Assembly (NCBI RefSeq): GCF_020740535.1
Contig: NZ_CP082362.1
Coordinates: 4,586,501 to 4,650,500, forward strand
Length of the DNA stretch: 64,000 bases
Direction: 5' to 3'
Source of the DNA: Streptomyces profundus
GTDB taxonomy: Bacteria; Actinomycetota; Actinomycetes; Streptomycetales; Streptomycetaceae
Of the stretch, positions 20,837 to 29,872 are shown in pieces. The position numbers and the translations under genes were made by a program. The notes under the pieces were generated by a model that made no database searches, was not told the origin of the DNA, and saw only the letters and a program-made list of their open reading frames with translations. The first letter of the stretch is position 1. Each line of letters starts with the position of its first letter.

Positions 20837-20869
20837 CCCGGTCAGGGCAGCGAGGCTGCTCTGGCCGGG
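20837..20869 (+). terminator. Hairpin after pectate lyase
   Basis: CCCGGTCAGGGCAGC (20837-20851) pairs with GCTGCTCTGGCCGGG (20855-20869) around a GAG loop, 13 of 15 positions complementary. It starts 15 bp after the stop codon. There is no T-run. Confidence 0.7.
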
Positions 20870-20915
20870 CGTTGGCGCGCGGCCGGCGCCCCGGCCGGCG
20901 GTGCACAATGGGGCG

Positions 20916-21293
20916 ATGTTCAGTAGCGGACCCAACAGCGCCCGCCGCAACGGGCGTTGGTTGCTCATCGGATGCGCCGTGGCGCTCGTGGCGGTCGTCG
21001 TCACCGTGGTCGTGCTGGCCACGGGCGACGAGGAGGACAGCAAGTGGGAGGCCTGCGCCTACTACTCCGACCACATGCAGGAACTGGCCGAGGCCACCTC
21101 GGACCGTGGCGTCCACGCCGAGCGGATCGACGGATGGGCGCGGGACTCGGACGACGCCGAGTTCCGGGAGGCCGCCGCCGAACTGGTGTCCCTGGGCGAG
21201 GGGGAGTACGACCAGGACGCCTGGCTCAACTCGATCGTCGACTTCGGCATCGCCTGCTACGGGCTGCCGGAGGGGCCGGAAACGGGCTCCTGA
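20916..21293 (+). CDS. Small membrane-anchored protein of unknown function
   Basis: This 125-residue protein has one membrane helix (about residues 14-36, WLLIGCAVALVAVVVTVVVLA) and an acidic extracellular part with two cysteines (EACAYYSDH and GIACYGLPEG) that could form a disulfide. The ATG at 20916 is used; an in-frame GTG lies 15 bp upstream. I do not recognise the family. It follows the pectate lyase terminator, so it is probably transcribed alone. Its 3' end overlaps the opposing MFS gene by 37 bp. Confidence 0.6.
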   Translation: MFSSGPNSARRNGRWLLIGCAVALVAVVVTVVVLATGDEEDSKWEACAYYSDHMQELAEATSDRGVHAERIDGWARDSDDAEFREAAAELVSLGEGEYDQDAWLNSIVDFGIACYGLPEGPETGS

Positions 21294-22675
21294 GCTGGGC
21301 GCCTCGGGGGGCGGACGACCGCCGCGAGCAGCAGATAGGCAACGGCGGTCGCCGCCAGCGCCGTCCCGTAGCCGGCGGAGAGCGCCGCCGCGTCGCCCTG
21401 GCCGTCCCCGGTCAGCGCGGTCGCGCCGGCGGCCAGCGAGACCAGGGCGGCGAAACCCAGCGTGGGCCCGGTCTCCACGGCCGCGTTGAGCAGGCCGCCG
21501 GCGACGCCGGCGTGCGAGCTCGGCACCCCGTCGAGGGCGAGCACGGCGCCGGCGGAGAAGAGCAGCGTCACCCCCGCGGGAAAGAGCAGCATCCCCGCCA
21601 ACAGCGCGGCCGAGTAGGTGTTCTGGACGCCGATCAGGCTCAGCAGGGCCAGCCCGACCGAAGCGGTCAGCAGCCCGAGGAGGGCGGTGCGCCGGGGACC
21701 CCACGCGGAGGTCACCCGCCCCGAGACGGCCGAGGCCGCCAACAGGACCGCCGCGTAGGGGAGATACGCCGTCGACGTGCCCAACGGGGAGAGCCCGACG
21801 TTCTGTTGGAGATGCAGCGGCAGGAAGTACGACAGGGAGAAGACCCCGGCGGCCCCGGCGCCCAGCGCGACCAGGCCCGTCAGCCGCCCCGCCGAGCCGA
21901 ACAGCCACAGCGGGACCAGCGGATCGTCGCCGCGCCGGTCCAGGGCGGCGAAGCCCAGCAGGGCCACGGCGCCGGCGAGCAGCAGCGCGAGCGCCGTCCA
22001 GCGCGCCGAGGGCGAGGTGACGCGGATCAGCCCGTAACAGCAGGCGGCCAGCCCACAGGTGACCAGCGCCGCGCCGCGCACATCGACCCGCTGACCGGCC
22101 ACCGGCCGCGTCGCCGGCAGCCGGCGCACCGCCGCCAGCGCCACCGTCACCACCAGGACGGGCACCGCGGTCACCCAGCGCCAGGAGGCGAAGGCCACCA
22201 CGGGCCCGGCGGCCACCAGACCCAGCGCCCCGCCGGCGGCGGGCAGCGCACCCCAGAGGGCCACCGCCCGGCGCCGCGCCCCCGCATCGTCGAACAGACC
22301 GCCGGCCAGCGCCAGCGCGGCCGGCGCGGCCAGCGCCGCACCCGCCCCCTGCGCGAACCTGGCCGCGACCAGCGAGCCGAACCCCACCGCCACACCCACC
22401 CCCACCGAACCGGCCACGAACACCCCACAGCCGGCCCCGAACACCGCCCGATGCCCGTACACATCCCCCAACCGGCCGCCGAGCAGCAGCAGTCCGCAGA
22501 AGGACACCGGATAGGCGGCGCTGACCAGCGCCAGCTCGTCGGCGGTCAACGACAGCGCCTCGCGCACCTCGGGCAGCGCCACCCCGAGCACCATCATCGC
22601 CATCAGCAGCGCCGCCTGGACCGAGGCGAGCAGCGTGAACAGCGCGCGCCCGCCGACCGCCATGTCGGTCCTCAC
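21257..22675 (-). CDS. MFS transporter (DHA2/EmrB-QacA type)
   Basis: This 472-residue protein has about fourteen hydrophobic helices. The MFS motif A appears as LGGRLGDVYGHRAVF and helix 5 motif as ALWGALPAAGGALGLVAAGPVVAFASWRWV, typical of 14-TM drug:H+ antiporters. The GTG at 22675 overlaps the kinase stop as GTGA; the ATG at 22663 is a possible alternative start. Coupling to a sensor-type kinase gene suggests the exporter may be controlled by, or serve with, that kinase. Confidence 0.88.
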   Translation of the reverse strand: MRTDMAVGGRALFTLLASVQAALLMAMMVLGVALPEVREALSLTADELALVSAAYPVSFCGLLLLGGRLGDVYGHRAVFGAGCGVFVAGSVGVGVAVGFGSLVAARFAQGAGAALAAPAALALAGGLFDDAGARRRAVALWGALPAAGGALGLVAAGPVVAFASWRWVTAVPVLVVTVALAAVRRLPATRPVAGQRVDVRGAALVTCGLAACCYGLIRVTSPSARWTALALLLAGAVALLGFAALDRRGDDPLVPLWLFGSAGRLTGLVALGAGAAGVFSLSYFLPLHLQQNVGLSPLGTSTAYLPYAAVLLAASAVSGRVTSAWGPRRTALLGLLTASVGLALLSLIGVQNTYSAALLAGMLLFPAGVTLLFSAGAVLALDGVPSSHAGVAGGLLNAAVETGPTLGFAALVSLAAGATALTGDGQGDAAALSAGYGTALAATAVAYLLLAAVVRPPRRPAQEPVSGPSGSP

Positions 22676-24573
22676 CCGGCGGCGTTGACGGTCGCCTCGG
22701 TCACGGCGCACTCCGCCAGGCCGTGGCGCTCCATGATCTCCGCGTAGGTGCCGTCGTCCATCAGCGTCTGGAGGGCCTCCTGGACCACGTCGCGCAGCGC
22801 CTCCTCGTTGGCGTTGACCGCGATGCCGAACGGGATGACCTCCCACTGCTCCCCGGCCACCACCAGATCCTCGGCCCGTTCGCCCTCGCTCGTGTGGTGG
22901 GCGGCGGTCAGATAGCTGACCAGCGCGCCGTCGGCGTCCCCGTTCCGCACCGCCTCGAACATGGCCAGCTCGTCGGTCATCGGCCGCACGTCGATGCCCT
23001 GGCCGCAGTTGTCGATGGTCGCCTCGACCAGGTCGACCAGTTCGTCGCTCGGCCAGGTCACCACCGTGCCGCCGCACAGCTCCGGGAGGCCGGTGGTGTT
23101 CCCCGAGGTCTCGTTCACCAGGAGGACATTGCCGGCCTGGTAGTAGTCCACCAGGTCGAGGCCCTGCTGCCTGGTCCACTCGGTGTCCGCCAGATCGAAG
23201 GCGAGGTCCACCTGGCCGGCGAGCACCACCGTCTCCAGCTGAAGGAACTCCACCTGCTGGAAGACGAGTTCGACGCCGAGGAACTCGCCGATGGCGGCGG
23301 CGATCTCGCGGTCCACGCCGGCCGCCTCGTCGTCCGGATAGGAGAGCGGGGGGTGGGGCCCGGGGGTGGCCACCGTGATCGTGCCCGCCTCCAGGATCTC
23401 GGCCGGGAGCCCGTCGTGCGACGGCGGTTCCGGGTCGCCGGTGGCGGGTTCCCCGCCTTCGGCGGTGGGCGTCTCCGAGGCGCCCAGGCCCGTCGGCTCG
23501 TCCTCGTCGCCCAGCCGGGTCACCACCACGGCCACCACCAGCGCGGTCACCACGGCGACCGCCGCAGCCGCCAGCGCGGCGCGGCGGCCACGGCGGGCCG
23601 GGGGAGCGGGGGGTGCCGAGGGCGGTGGCAACGGCGGGAAGTCGGGTGCCGGGGGCGGTGGTGGGGCGGTCGGCGGGTCCTCGACGGCGAGCAGCCGGAC
23701 CGCCTCCCGCCCCAGCCGGGCGGCCAGGGCGGTGGGGAGCCAGCCGCCCGCCGGATGCGTCTCGGTGTGCGCCTGGGCCAGCCGGCTGACCTGGTCGACG
23801 GTGGGCCGGGCCGCCGGGTCCCTGGCCAGGCAGGCGACCGCCAGCTCGCGCAACGAACCGTCCAGCGCGCCGAGTTCGGGCTCCTCGTGCAGGACGCGGT
23901 AGAGCACCACGTGTGCGGGCACCTCGCCGCCGGAGAACGGCGCCGTGCCGGTCGCCGCGTGCACCAGCACCGCGCCCAGGCTGAACACGTCGGCCGCCGG
24001 GGTCAGTTCGCCGGCCCGCGCCTGCTCGGGTGCCATGAACCCCGGCGAGCCGAGCACCGAACCCGTCCTGGTCGCCACCGAGGCGTCCACCGCCTTGGCG
24101 ACGCCGAAGTCGATCACCAGGGGACCGTCCAGCGTCACCATCACATTGGACGGCTTCAGATCGCGGTGGATCAGCCCCGCGGCGTGGACGGCGCGCAGCG
24201 CCTCGCTCAGCCCCCAGACCAGCGGCCAGAGGGTGCTCGCCGGCAGCGGGCCGTGCGGCGACTCCACCACCTCCCGCAGCGTCGGGCCCGGCACAAAGCC
24301 GGTGGCCACCCACGGGCGTTCGGAGGCGGTGTCCGCGTCGAGGACCGGTGCCGTCCACCGGCCGCCGACCCGCTGGGCCGCGGCGACCTCGCGGGCGAAC
24401 CTGCGGCGGAAGTCGGGATCCTCGGCCAGCCCCGGGTGCACCAGCTTCACCGCGACCAGCCGGCCGCCGGCGGCGCGCCCGAGATAGACCCGCCCCATGC
24501 CGCCGGCGCCCAGCCGGGCCAGTAAGCGGTAGGCGCCCACCGTGGCCGGATCGCCCGGCCTCAACTCCTGCAC
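22672..24573 (-). CDS. Membrane Ser/Thr protein kinase with extracellular solute-binding (SBP_bac_3-like) domain
   Basis: This 633-residue protein has a PknB-type kinase at about residues 12-270: glycine loop LGAGGMGRVY, catalytic Lys43 (VAVKL), HRDLKPSN with Asp138, DFG at 155-157, and GSPGFMAPEQ. A Pro-rich juxtamembrane stretch (300-326) precedes a single membrane helix (about 332-352). Outside, after an acidic Thr/Pro linker, residues ~391-625 read like a family-3 amino-acid-type binding protein (EILEAGTITVATPGPHPPLSY, GVDREIAAAIGEFLGVELVF, GQVDLAFDLADTEWTRQQGLDLVDYY, GIAVNANEEALRDVVQEALQTLMDDGTY). It is probably a ligand-sensing kinase. It is the first gene of a two-gene operon with the MFS exporter. 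Confidence 0.9.
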   Translation of the reverse strand: MQELRPGDPATVGAYRLLARLGAGGMGRVYLGRAAGGRLVAVKLVHPGLAEDPDFRRRFAREVAAAQRVGGRWTAPVLDADTASERPWVATGFVPGPTLREVVESPHGPLPASTLWPLVWGLSEALRAVHAAGLIHRDLKPSNVMVTLDGPLVIDFGVAKAVDASVATRTGSVLGSPGFMAPEQARAGELTPAADVFSLGAVLVHAATGTAPFSGGEVPAHVVLYRVLHEEPELGALDGSLRELAVACLARDPAARPTVDQVSRLAQAHTETHPAGGWLPTALAARLGREAVRLLAVEDPPTAPPPPPAPDFPPLPPPSAPPAPPARRGRRAALAAAAVAVVTALVVAVVVTRLGDEDEPTGLGASETPTAEGGEPATGDPEPPSHDGLPAEILEAGTITVATPGPHPPLSYPDDEAAGVDREIAAAIGEFLGVELVFQQVEFLQLETVVLAGQVDLAFDLADTEWTRQQGLDLVDYYQAGNVLLVNETSGNTTGLPELCGGTVVTWPSDELVDLVEATIDNCGQGIDVRPMTDELAMFEAVRNGDADGALVSYLTAAHHTSEGERAEDLVVAGEQWEVIPFGIAVNANEEALRDVVQEALQTLMDDGTYAEIMERHGLAECAVTEATVNAAG

Positions 24574-24671
24574 GACGCCCCCCCCGTAGCCCCTGGCCGA
24601 AGCATGTCCTTCGATCCTGCCATGCCGGTCGGCGACTGGTAGCGTGCCGGGACGGCGAGAGGGGTGGGGCG

Positions 24672-25400
24672 ATGGGGCCTGGGGCGATCAGCCTGGAGAA
24701 GGTGCGGGCCGTGGGGGGCGAAGCGCTGGCCGGCGCCTACGAGTCGGCGCGTGTCTCGCTGGCCAAGCTGGGGCTGGGCGGCCAACGCGCCGCCGTCTAC
24801 CTGGTGTTGGACCGGTCGGGGTCGATGCGCCCCTACTACCGGGACGGTACGGTGCAGCATCTCGCCGAGCAGGCGCTCGCGCTCTCGGCGAACCTGGACG
24901 ACGACGGCGTGGTGCCGGTGGTCTTCTTCTCCACCGATGTGGACGGCGTCGCCGAGCTCTCGCTCGACGCCTACCGGGGCCGGATCGCCGCGCTGCACGA
25001 CTCCTACGGACACATGGGGCGCACCAACTACCACCTCGCGATGCGCGCCGTCATCGACCACCACGCCGCGTCGGGCGGCGCGGACCCGGCGTTCGTCATC
25101 TTCCAGACGGACGGCGGCCCGACGTCCCGCCGGGCCGCCGAGCAGCTGCTGTGCGAGGCGTCGCGGCTGCCGATCTTCTGGCAGTTCGTGGGCTTCGGCG
25201 AGCCGGACGACCGACAGTTCGCGTTTCTGCGGAAGTTGGACGAGCTGCCGGTGCCCGCCAGGCGCGCCGTGGACAACGCCGGCTTCTTCGCCGCCGGCAC
25301 CGCCCCGGGGGCCTGGAGCGACTCGGACCTCTACGACCGGCTGATGGAGGAGTTCCCCGACTGGCTCGCGGCGAGCCGCGCGGCCGGCATCGTCCGCTGA
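24672..25400 (+). CDS. VWA-domain (TerF-like) protein
   Basis: This 242-residue cytoplasmic protein has a von Willebrand A fold with the MIDAS motif DRSGSM at about residues 48-53, a conserved Thr (GRTNYHLAM) and the third MIDAS Asp (FVIFQTDGGPTSR). The sequence resembles the VWA domain attached to TerF tellurium-resistance proteins. The ATG at 24672 follows GAGAGGGG. It is divergent from the kinase and convergent with the MoxR-AAA operon; VWA plus MoxR ATPase is a recurrent chaperone-like pairing, so the two may work together. Confidence 0.85.
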   Translation: MGPGAISLEKVRAVGGEALAGAYESARVSLAKLGLGGQRAAVYLVLDRSGSMRPYYRDGTVQHLAEQALALSANLDDDGVVPVVFFSTDVDGVAELSLDAYRGRIAALHDSYGHMGRTNYHLAMRAVIDHHAASGGADPAFVIFQTDGGPTSRRAAEQLLCEASRLPIFWQFVGFGEPDDRQFAFLRKLDELPVPARRAVDNAGFFAAGTAPGAWSDSDLYDRLMEEFPDWLAASRAAGIVR

Positions 25401-25418
25401 CGAAAGGCCCGGTGGAGG

Positions 25419-26267
25419 TCAGCCGGAGCGGACCAGACCGAGGTCGACGAACATGTCCTGGCACCAGGCGAGCGCCGACTCCAACGTCTCCCACTGGTCC
25501 TCCGTCTTGTCGAGATACGGCAGGACGTAGGCGTTCTCCACGCCGTCCGGCAGATCGTCCGGGTAGCAGGTGAACGGCAGCTGACCGTAGTTGGCGTCCA
25601 CCATCGTCCGGGCGATCGGCTCGGGCTGGACGTCCCAGACGGCGAACCAGAGGCGACGCAGCATCGCCGGATGCGCCATGGCGAAGATCAGCCGGCCCAG
25701 GTCGAGCGGCTCCGACGGCGAGATCACCCGCGCGACCGCGAGATGCCGCTCACCGCCCGGGTTGCTGGCCCACCCCGACCAGACCTCGACGCTGTGCCCG
25801 GCCCCCACGATCGCGGAGCAGAGCGCGGCCAGCGCCAACCCCCGGTGCTGGATGTAGGCGTTGGGCGTGGTGGCGGCGCAGACCGCCGGCACCAGCAGCG
25901 TCACCACCCGGCCCACGGTGGTCGTCACCTGCGGCACGGCGTCGATCATGCACTCGGGCTCGCCGGCCAGATAGGCCGCGATGTCCACCTCGCTGCCGGT
26001 GACGTCCCAGCGCGGCTCCAGCACGGTGGTCCGCACCCGCTGCCCGGTGCGTTCCCGCAGCGTGGCGATGCTGACATCGGTCTCCGGCAGCGCCCTGACC
26101 CAGCCGTCGGTGGCCAGGCGCAGCGCCTCGGCGAAGCCCCCGCCGGCCCACTCGTCGTCCTTCTTGCGGGAGTGCCCGTCGGGCAGCCACGTCGGCCCGG
26201 CGGCCAGTTCGAGGAACTCCCCCCAGGACCAGATCGGCGGCAGCCGAACCGGGGTGGCCGGCCTCAT
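25419..26267 (-). CDS. Conserved protein coupled to MoxR ATPase (DUF7192-like)
   Basis: This 282-residue protein has no membrane segment or signal peptide. Notable stretches are SWGEFLELAAGPTWLPDGHSRKKDDEWAGG near the start and CMIDAVPQVTTTVGRVVTLLVPAVCAA in the middle. It resembles proteins annotated as DUF7192, found beside AAA ATPases in actinomycetes and phages; this recall is tentative. The ATG at 26267 overlaps the AAA gene stop as ATGA, so the two are translationally coupled. Function unknown; a substrate or adaptor of the ATPase is the obvious guess. Confidence 0.65.
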   Translation of the reverse strand: MRPATPVRLPPIWSWGEFLELAAGPTWLPDGHSRKKDDEWAGGGFAEALRLATDGWVRALPETDVSIATLRERTGQRVRTTVLEPRWDVTGSEVDIAAYLAGEPECMIDAVPQVTTTVGRVVTLLVPAVCAATTPNAYIQHRGLALAALCSAIVGAGHSVEVWSGWASNPGGERHLAVARVISPSEPLDLGRLIFAMAHPAMLRRLWFAVWDVQPEPIARTMVDANYGQLPFTCYPDDLPDGVENAYVLPYLDKTEDQWETLESALAWCQDMFVDLGLVRSG

Positions 26268-27433
26268 CCGCCGTCCCCGGCCGTCTCCTCCGGGTCGAGC
26301 GCCGCGCGGTGCGCCGCCGACAGGCCGCGCAACACCCGCCACTCCATGACCTGTTCGACGCGCGCGCCGGCTTCGAGCAGCTTGGCGGAGTCGATGCTGG
26401 CGCGGGGCGAGAACATCACCGGCAGCCGCTTCCGCTCGGCCGCCGACCGCAGCCGCCGCACCCGCTCCAGCACGGCGCGGGCCGCCAGCGGCTGGGACGG
26501 GGCGTGGGCCAGCGTCAGCCGCTCCTCAAGCCGCTCGTCCACCGGCACCTCGACGATGGTGAACCGGTCCAGGGTGGCCGCGTCCAGCGCCTGCCGGCCG
26601 GTGTACTGCCGGTCGGGTCCTGTGCCGTAGGTGTTCGCCGTCGCGATCACCCGGAAGTCGGGGTGCGCGTCGACCATGTCGTCGGCGAACGCGCAGACGC
26701 CGAGCGAGAGGGCCTGGTTCAGCTCGGACAGCAGCCCGGGGTGCCCGGCGTCCAACTCGTCGAGCAGCATCACCCCGCCGTGCTCGAACGCCCGGCGGAA
26801 CGGGGTGGGGTGGTAGGTGCCGTGCGCGTCGTAGTAGCCGAAGATCTTGCTCATCGGCGTGGTCGGGCCCAGGGAGATCGCGTGGAATTCCAGGCCGAGC
26901 GCGGTGGCGACCTGCTGGGCCAGCATGGACTTCCCGGTGCCGGCCGGGCCGACCAGCAGCGCGTGGCAGCGGGCCTTCAGCACCAGCAGCACATCGGGCA
27001 GCACCCGGTGGCTCGTCTCGGGGAGCCGGACGGAGGGGCCGTGGCCGGTGTTGATCTCGATCACCGGCGGCACCGCCTCCTGGAACATCTGCTCCGCCCG
27101 GGCGCGGGCGAAGGCCAGGAAGTCGAGCTTGGTCCGCTCCAGGGCGCGCTGCGCGTTCCGCTCGCCGACCTCGGCGGCCTCGGCGAGCAGCCGGAGCCTG
27201 AACTCCCCGTCGTCCGCCAGCCGTTCGTCGATCCACCGGGACACCAGGCCCTCGTCCGGCTCCACCGCCGCCTGCTCGACGGCGGACTCGACGGCCGTCT
27301 CCACGGCGGCCTTGACGTGGTCGTCGACGGCCAGCCGCAGCGGCCCGGGACCACCGCCCACGGGGTTCTCCCAGGCGTCCTTGACCGCGTCCCAGGCCAG
27401 GTTCCTTATCCTTGCTTCCGTTCTGGCGCGCAT
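26264..27433 (-). CDS. MoxR-type AAA+ ATPase
   Basis: This 389-residue protein has an N-terminal helical region and a AAA+ module from about residue 140: Walker A GPAGTGKS, Walker B VMLLDELDAG, sensor 1 VIATANTYG, and the arginine-containing ALDAATLDRF segment. The fold matches MoxR/CbbQ/dynein-related (AAA_5) ATPases, which remodel or activate partner proteins together with VWA proteins. The ATG at 27433 has an outstanding ribosome site (GGGAGGAAAGGG). It leads the coupled DUF gene and lies opposite the VWA gene. Confidence 0.9.
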   Translation of the reverse strand: MRARTEARIRNLAWDAVKDAWENPVGGGPGPLRLAVDDHVKAAVETAVESAVEQAAVEPDEGLVSRWIDERLADDGEFRLRLLAEAAEVGERNAQRALERTKLDFLAFARARAEQMFQEAVPPVIEINTGHGPSVRLPETSHRVLPDVLLVLKARCHALLVGPAGTGKSMLAQQVATALGLEFHAISLGPTTPMSKIFGYYDAHGTYHPTPFRRAFEHGGVMLLDELDAGHPGLLSELNQALSLGVCAFADDMVDAHPDFRVIATANTYGTGPDRQYTGRQALDAATLDRFTIVEVPVDERLEERLTLAHAPSQPLAARAVLERVRRLRSAAERKRLPVMFSPRASIDSAKLLEAGARVEQVMEWRVLRGLSAAHRAALDPEETAGDGG

Positions 27434-27483
27434 CGTTCCCTTTCCTCCCCCGATCTCCACACCGGGCCATTCTCCGCGGGTCG

Positions 27484-28518
27484 TCAGGCCGGGGGCCGGC
27501 AGCCCAGGCGTTCGGCCTCCGTGGTGGCGTAGATCCGGAGCAGCGCCGGCAGGTCGATCTCCTCGGCGTCCCGGCGGCTCAGATGCCTGCCCTGGGCCAT
27601 GACCCAGACGGTGCGGTCGCCGCACTCCAGGCCGACCACCGGGTGGCGCTGATACTCCTCCGCGTAGCGGAACGGCCCCTCGAAGTCCGGGTCCTGGACG
27701 GTCAGGACGCGGAACCGCTGCTCCCCGTCGTCCGGGTCACCGCTACAGATGCGGAACGGGCCGCCCGTCGGGCCGGCCGTGGACCGCGGCAGCCAGTCGG
27801 GGCTCGGGGTGCCGGTGTCGCAGAACTCGTCCCCGTCGCCGCTGTACTCGCTCCCGGACGGTTCCTCGGTCAGCAGCGGTGCGCCGTCGGTCGGGTAGGA
27901 GCCGAGGCAACCGTGGTCGTCCAGGACGGCGTTGGTCACCAGGAGGGCGGCGCGGGCCACGGCGTCCCGCTCGGGTTGGAGGTACCGGCCCTGCGCGTGG
28001 ACGCTGACCACCCGGGCGCGTGCCTCGCCCGTGCCCTGGGCGGGGCGGCAGTCGGGGGCCAGCTTCACCCAGGCCCTGGTCTGCCCGCCCAGCCCGACGG
28101 GGGCTCCGGCGTACGGGAGCAGATGGGGGTGCAGGAACTCCCGCGCCCAGGTGCCGTCCACGTCGTAGTCGTCGATCGGCCCGACGGTGACGGTGAGCTG
28201 CTTCTTGAACTCCTCGCCCAGCACGACGCGGCACTCCGCGTGGTAGCCGCTGAGCGGGGTCTCGCCGTGGGCGACGGTGAGGTCGTTGGTCTCCCTGGAG
28301 AGGGTGTCGACCAGGTCGTCGAGGGAGAGGGCGCCCCAGCAGTACGCGTCGGCCTCGTCGCCGCGCGCCCGGTCGACGCCCTCGGGGACGCCCACGCCGA
28401 GCAGCAGTCCGGCCAGCAGGCAGAGGAGCAGGGCCAGTGGGCGGCGGGGGCGCTTCGGCGGGGCGGCGGGCGCGGTCTCTCCCGGTGTCGCGGGCGTCGG
28501 GTCCTCGTGCTCAGGCAT
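27484..28518 (-). CDS. Membrane-anchored secreted protein, paralogue of the upstream gene
   Basis: This 344-residue protein has one N-terminal membrane helix (about residues 28-45, PLALLLCLLAGLLLGVGV) and an extracellular part with about eight cysteines, beginning CWGALSLDDLV. The overall plan matches the upstream gene product (CWGAWDGL right after the helix; AECRVVLGEEFKKQLTVTV versus CEIVVTLTDED; similar Cys spacing; ERLGC versus HRGC at the end), so the pair is probably a tandem duplication. Its ATG at 28518 overlaps the upstream gene by 8 nt. No known domain is recognised. It lies just upstream of the MoxR operon. Confidence 0.7.
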   Translation of the reverse strand: MPEHEDPTPATPGETAPAAPPKRPRRPLALLLCLLAGLLLGVGVPEGVDRARGDEADAYCWGALSLDDLVDTLSRETNDLTVAHGETPLSGYHAECRVVLGEEFKKQLTVTVGPIDDYDVDGTWAREFLHPHLLPYAGAPVGLGGQTRAWVKLAPDCRPAQGTGEARARVVSVHAQGRYLQPERDAVARAALLVTNAVLDDHGCLGSYPTDGAPLLTEEPSGSEYSGDGDEFCDTGTPSPDWLPRSTAGPTGGPFRICSGDPDDGEQRFRVLTVQDPDFEGPFRYAEEYQRHPVVGLECGDRTVWVMAQGRHLSRRDAEEIDLPALLRIYATTEAERLGCRPPA

Positions 28519-29698
28519 CGGGGGCCACTCCCTCGCAGCCGCGGTGCGGCCCCACCGCGCGCACATAGTCGGTGAGCAGGGCGGGGGCGTCCGCCTCGGC
28601 CTCGGCGAAGGCCGCGAACAGGGTCGGCGCCGACTCCCCGCCGCCGTAGGCGCATTCGGCGGTGGTCACGGCCAACGGGCCGCCGTGCACCGCCGATCCG
28701 GCCCAGCCGTCGACCGGCAGCGCGTCAAGACCGTCGGCGATCGCTGTCAGCAGCCGGATCATCTCCGGGTCGACCGTGCTGAAGAGCACCGTGCCCGACG
28801 TCGCCGGGCCGAAGGCGTTCTCGTTCCCCTCCAGCATGTCGTAGCCGCTGCGCCGCGCGGAGCCCGAGCAGGTCTGGTCCGCGTTCCCGACGCCGACCGA
28901 GGTGGTCCACTCGTGGAAGGTCACCTCGCGGGCGCGTGACGTCAGCAGGTCGGGCGGCGGCTGGCCGGCCTCGGGCAGCTCCGGGTTGCCGCAGAGCGGC
29001 AGTTCACCCGTGGCGGTGGAGGGGTGCTGGCCCACGGGAGCCACGGACGATCCGTCCGCCGTGTCCGCCGCGCAGCCCGCCTCGGCCATGCCCTGGCGTG
29101 CGACGCCGGCCAGCAGCTGGGCCATATGGGACGGGCTGCTCGCCGGCCGCGAGCCGTGCGAGGCGTCGCCCCTGCCGAGCGTGACATCGCTGTAGCGGGT
29201 GATCATCGTCACCACGGCGGGCCGGCCGTCGATCTGGCACCGTTCGGGCAGCACCAGCAGGCCGTGCTCGGCCGACACGCTGCCCGACAGCCCGTCGGTC
29301 AGCGGCGCCGAGTCGCCCCTGAGATGCTCCAACGTCCAGGTGGCCAGCTCGTCGTGGCCCTCGGGGAGGGCGCCGTAGGAGACTTCGAGCCGGTGCTGCC
29401 AGGGCTCGTCCCCGTCCTCGTCGTCCTCGTCCGTCAACGTCACGACGATCTCGCACGCGCCCCGTGGGTCCTCCCGTGAGGGCGGCGATCCCGAGGCCGT
29501 GACATCCCCACCGGACCAGGGGGGCCTGAGCCCGTCCCAGGCGCCCCAGCAGCCGCTGTCCCCGTCGCCGTCCGAGCCGAGGATCAGCGCCGCGCCCGCG
29601 GCTGCGGCGAGCGCCGCCGTGCCGCCGCAAAGAAGCCATCGCTTCCTCCGGCCGCGCCGCTTGGCCGTGTTCTTGTCTCCCGACAGGGCTTCGGACAC
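28511..29698 (-). CDS. Membrane-anchored secreted protein, first of a paralogous pair
   Basis: This 395-residue protein has a basic N-terminus (TAKRRGRRKRWLL), one membrane helix (about 20-42) and a Cys-rich extracellular domain starting CWGAWDGLRPPW. It is similar in plan to the downstream product, with which it overlaps by 8 nt, and probably forms a complex or alternative version of it. Function unknown. The two may be transcribed with the MoxR ATPase (51-bp gap), making a four-gene unit facing the VWA gene. Confidence 0.7.
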   Translation of the reverse strand: MSEALSGDKNTAKRRGRRKRWLLCGGTAALAAAAGAALILGSDGDGDSGCWGAWDGLRPPWSGGDVTASGSPPSREDPRGACEIVVTLTDEDDEDGDEPWQHRLEVSYGALPEGHDELATWTLEHLRGDSAPLTDGLSGSVSAEHGLLVLPERCQIDGRPAVVTMITRYSDVTLGRGDASHGSRPASSPSHMAQLLAGVARQGMAEAGCAADTADGSSVAPVGQHPSTATGELPLCGNPELPEAGQPPPDLLTSRAREVTFHEWTTSVGVGNADQTCSGSARRSGYDMLEGNENAFGPATSGTVLFSTVDPEMIRLLTAIADGLDALPVDGWAGSAVHGGPLAVTTAECAYGGGESAPTLFAAFAEAEADAPALLTDYVRAVGPHRGCEGVAPDA

Positions 29699-29814
29699 CG
29701 TGTTCTCCCCCGTTCACCGGCGCCGGTTGGCCAGCCGATTCTAGGTGGCGCCCCGTTTCCTCCCGCCGGCGGGTGTGCGACTGCAATGCTTCGCAGGGTG
29801 CCGCCTGACGGCCG

Positions 29815-29851
29815 TCGCCCCCGTCGGGCGGCCGAGACCTGACGGGGGCGA
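29815..29851 (-). terminator. Terminator of the CUT1 sugar-importer operon
   Basis: TCGCCCCCGTC (29815-29825) and GACGGGGGCGA (29841-29851) are perfectly complementary over 11 bp with a 15-nt loop. The hairpin lies 21 bp beyond the stop of the last permease gene on the minus strand. Confidence 0.75.
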
Positions 29852-29872
29852 GGGGACGCGGGCCGAGCGGGG

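Noticed and set aside
21257..24358. Apparent 1,033-residue fusion of MFS transporter with an N-terminal extension
   Set aside because: The extension is a shadow of the kinase gene in another frame; the GTGA overlap at 22672-22675 marks the true MFS start.
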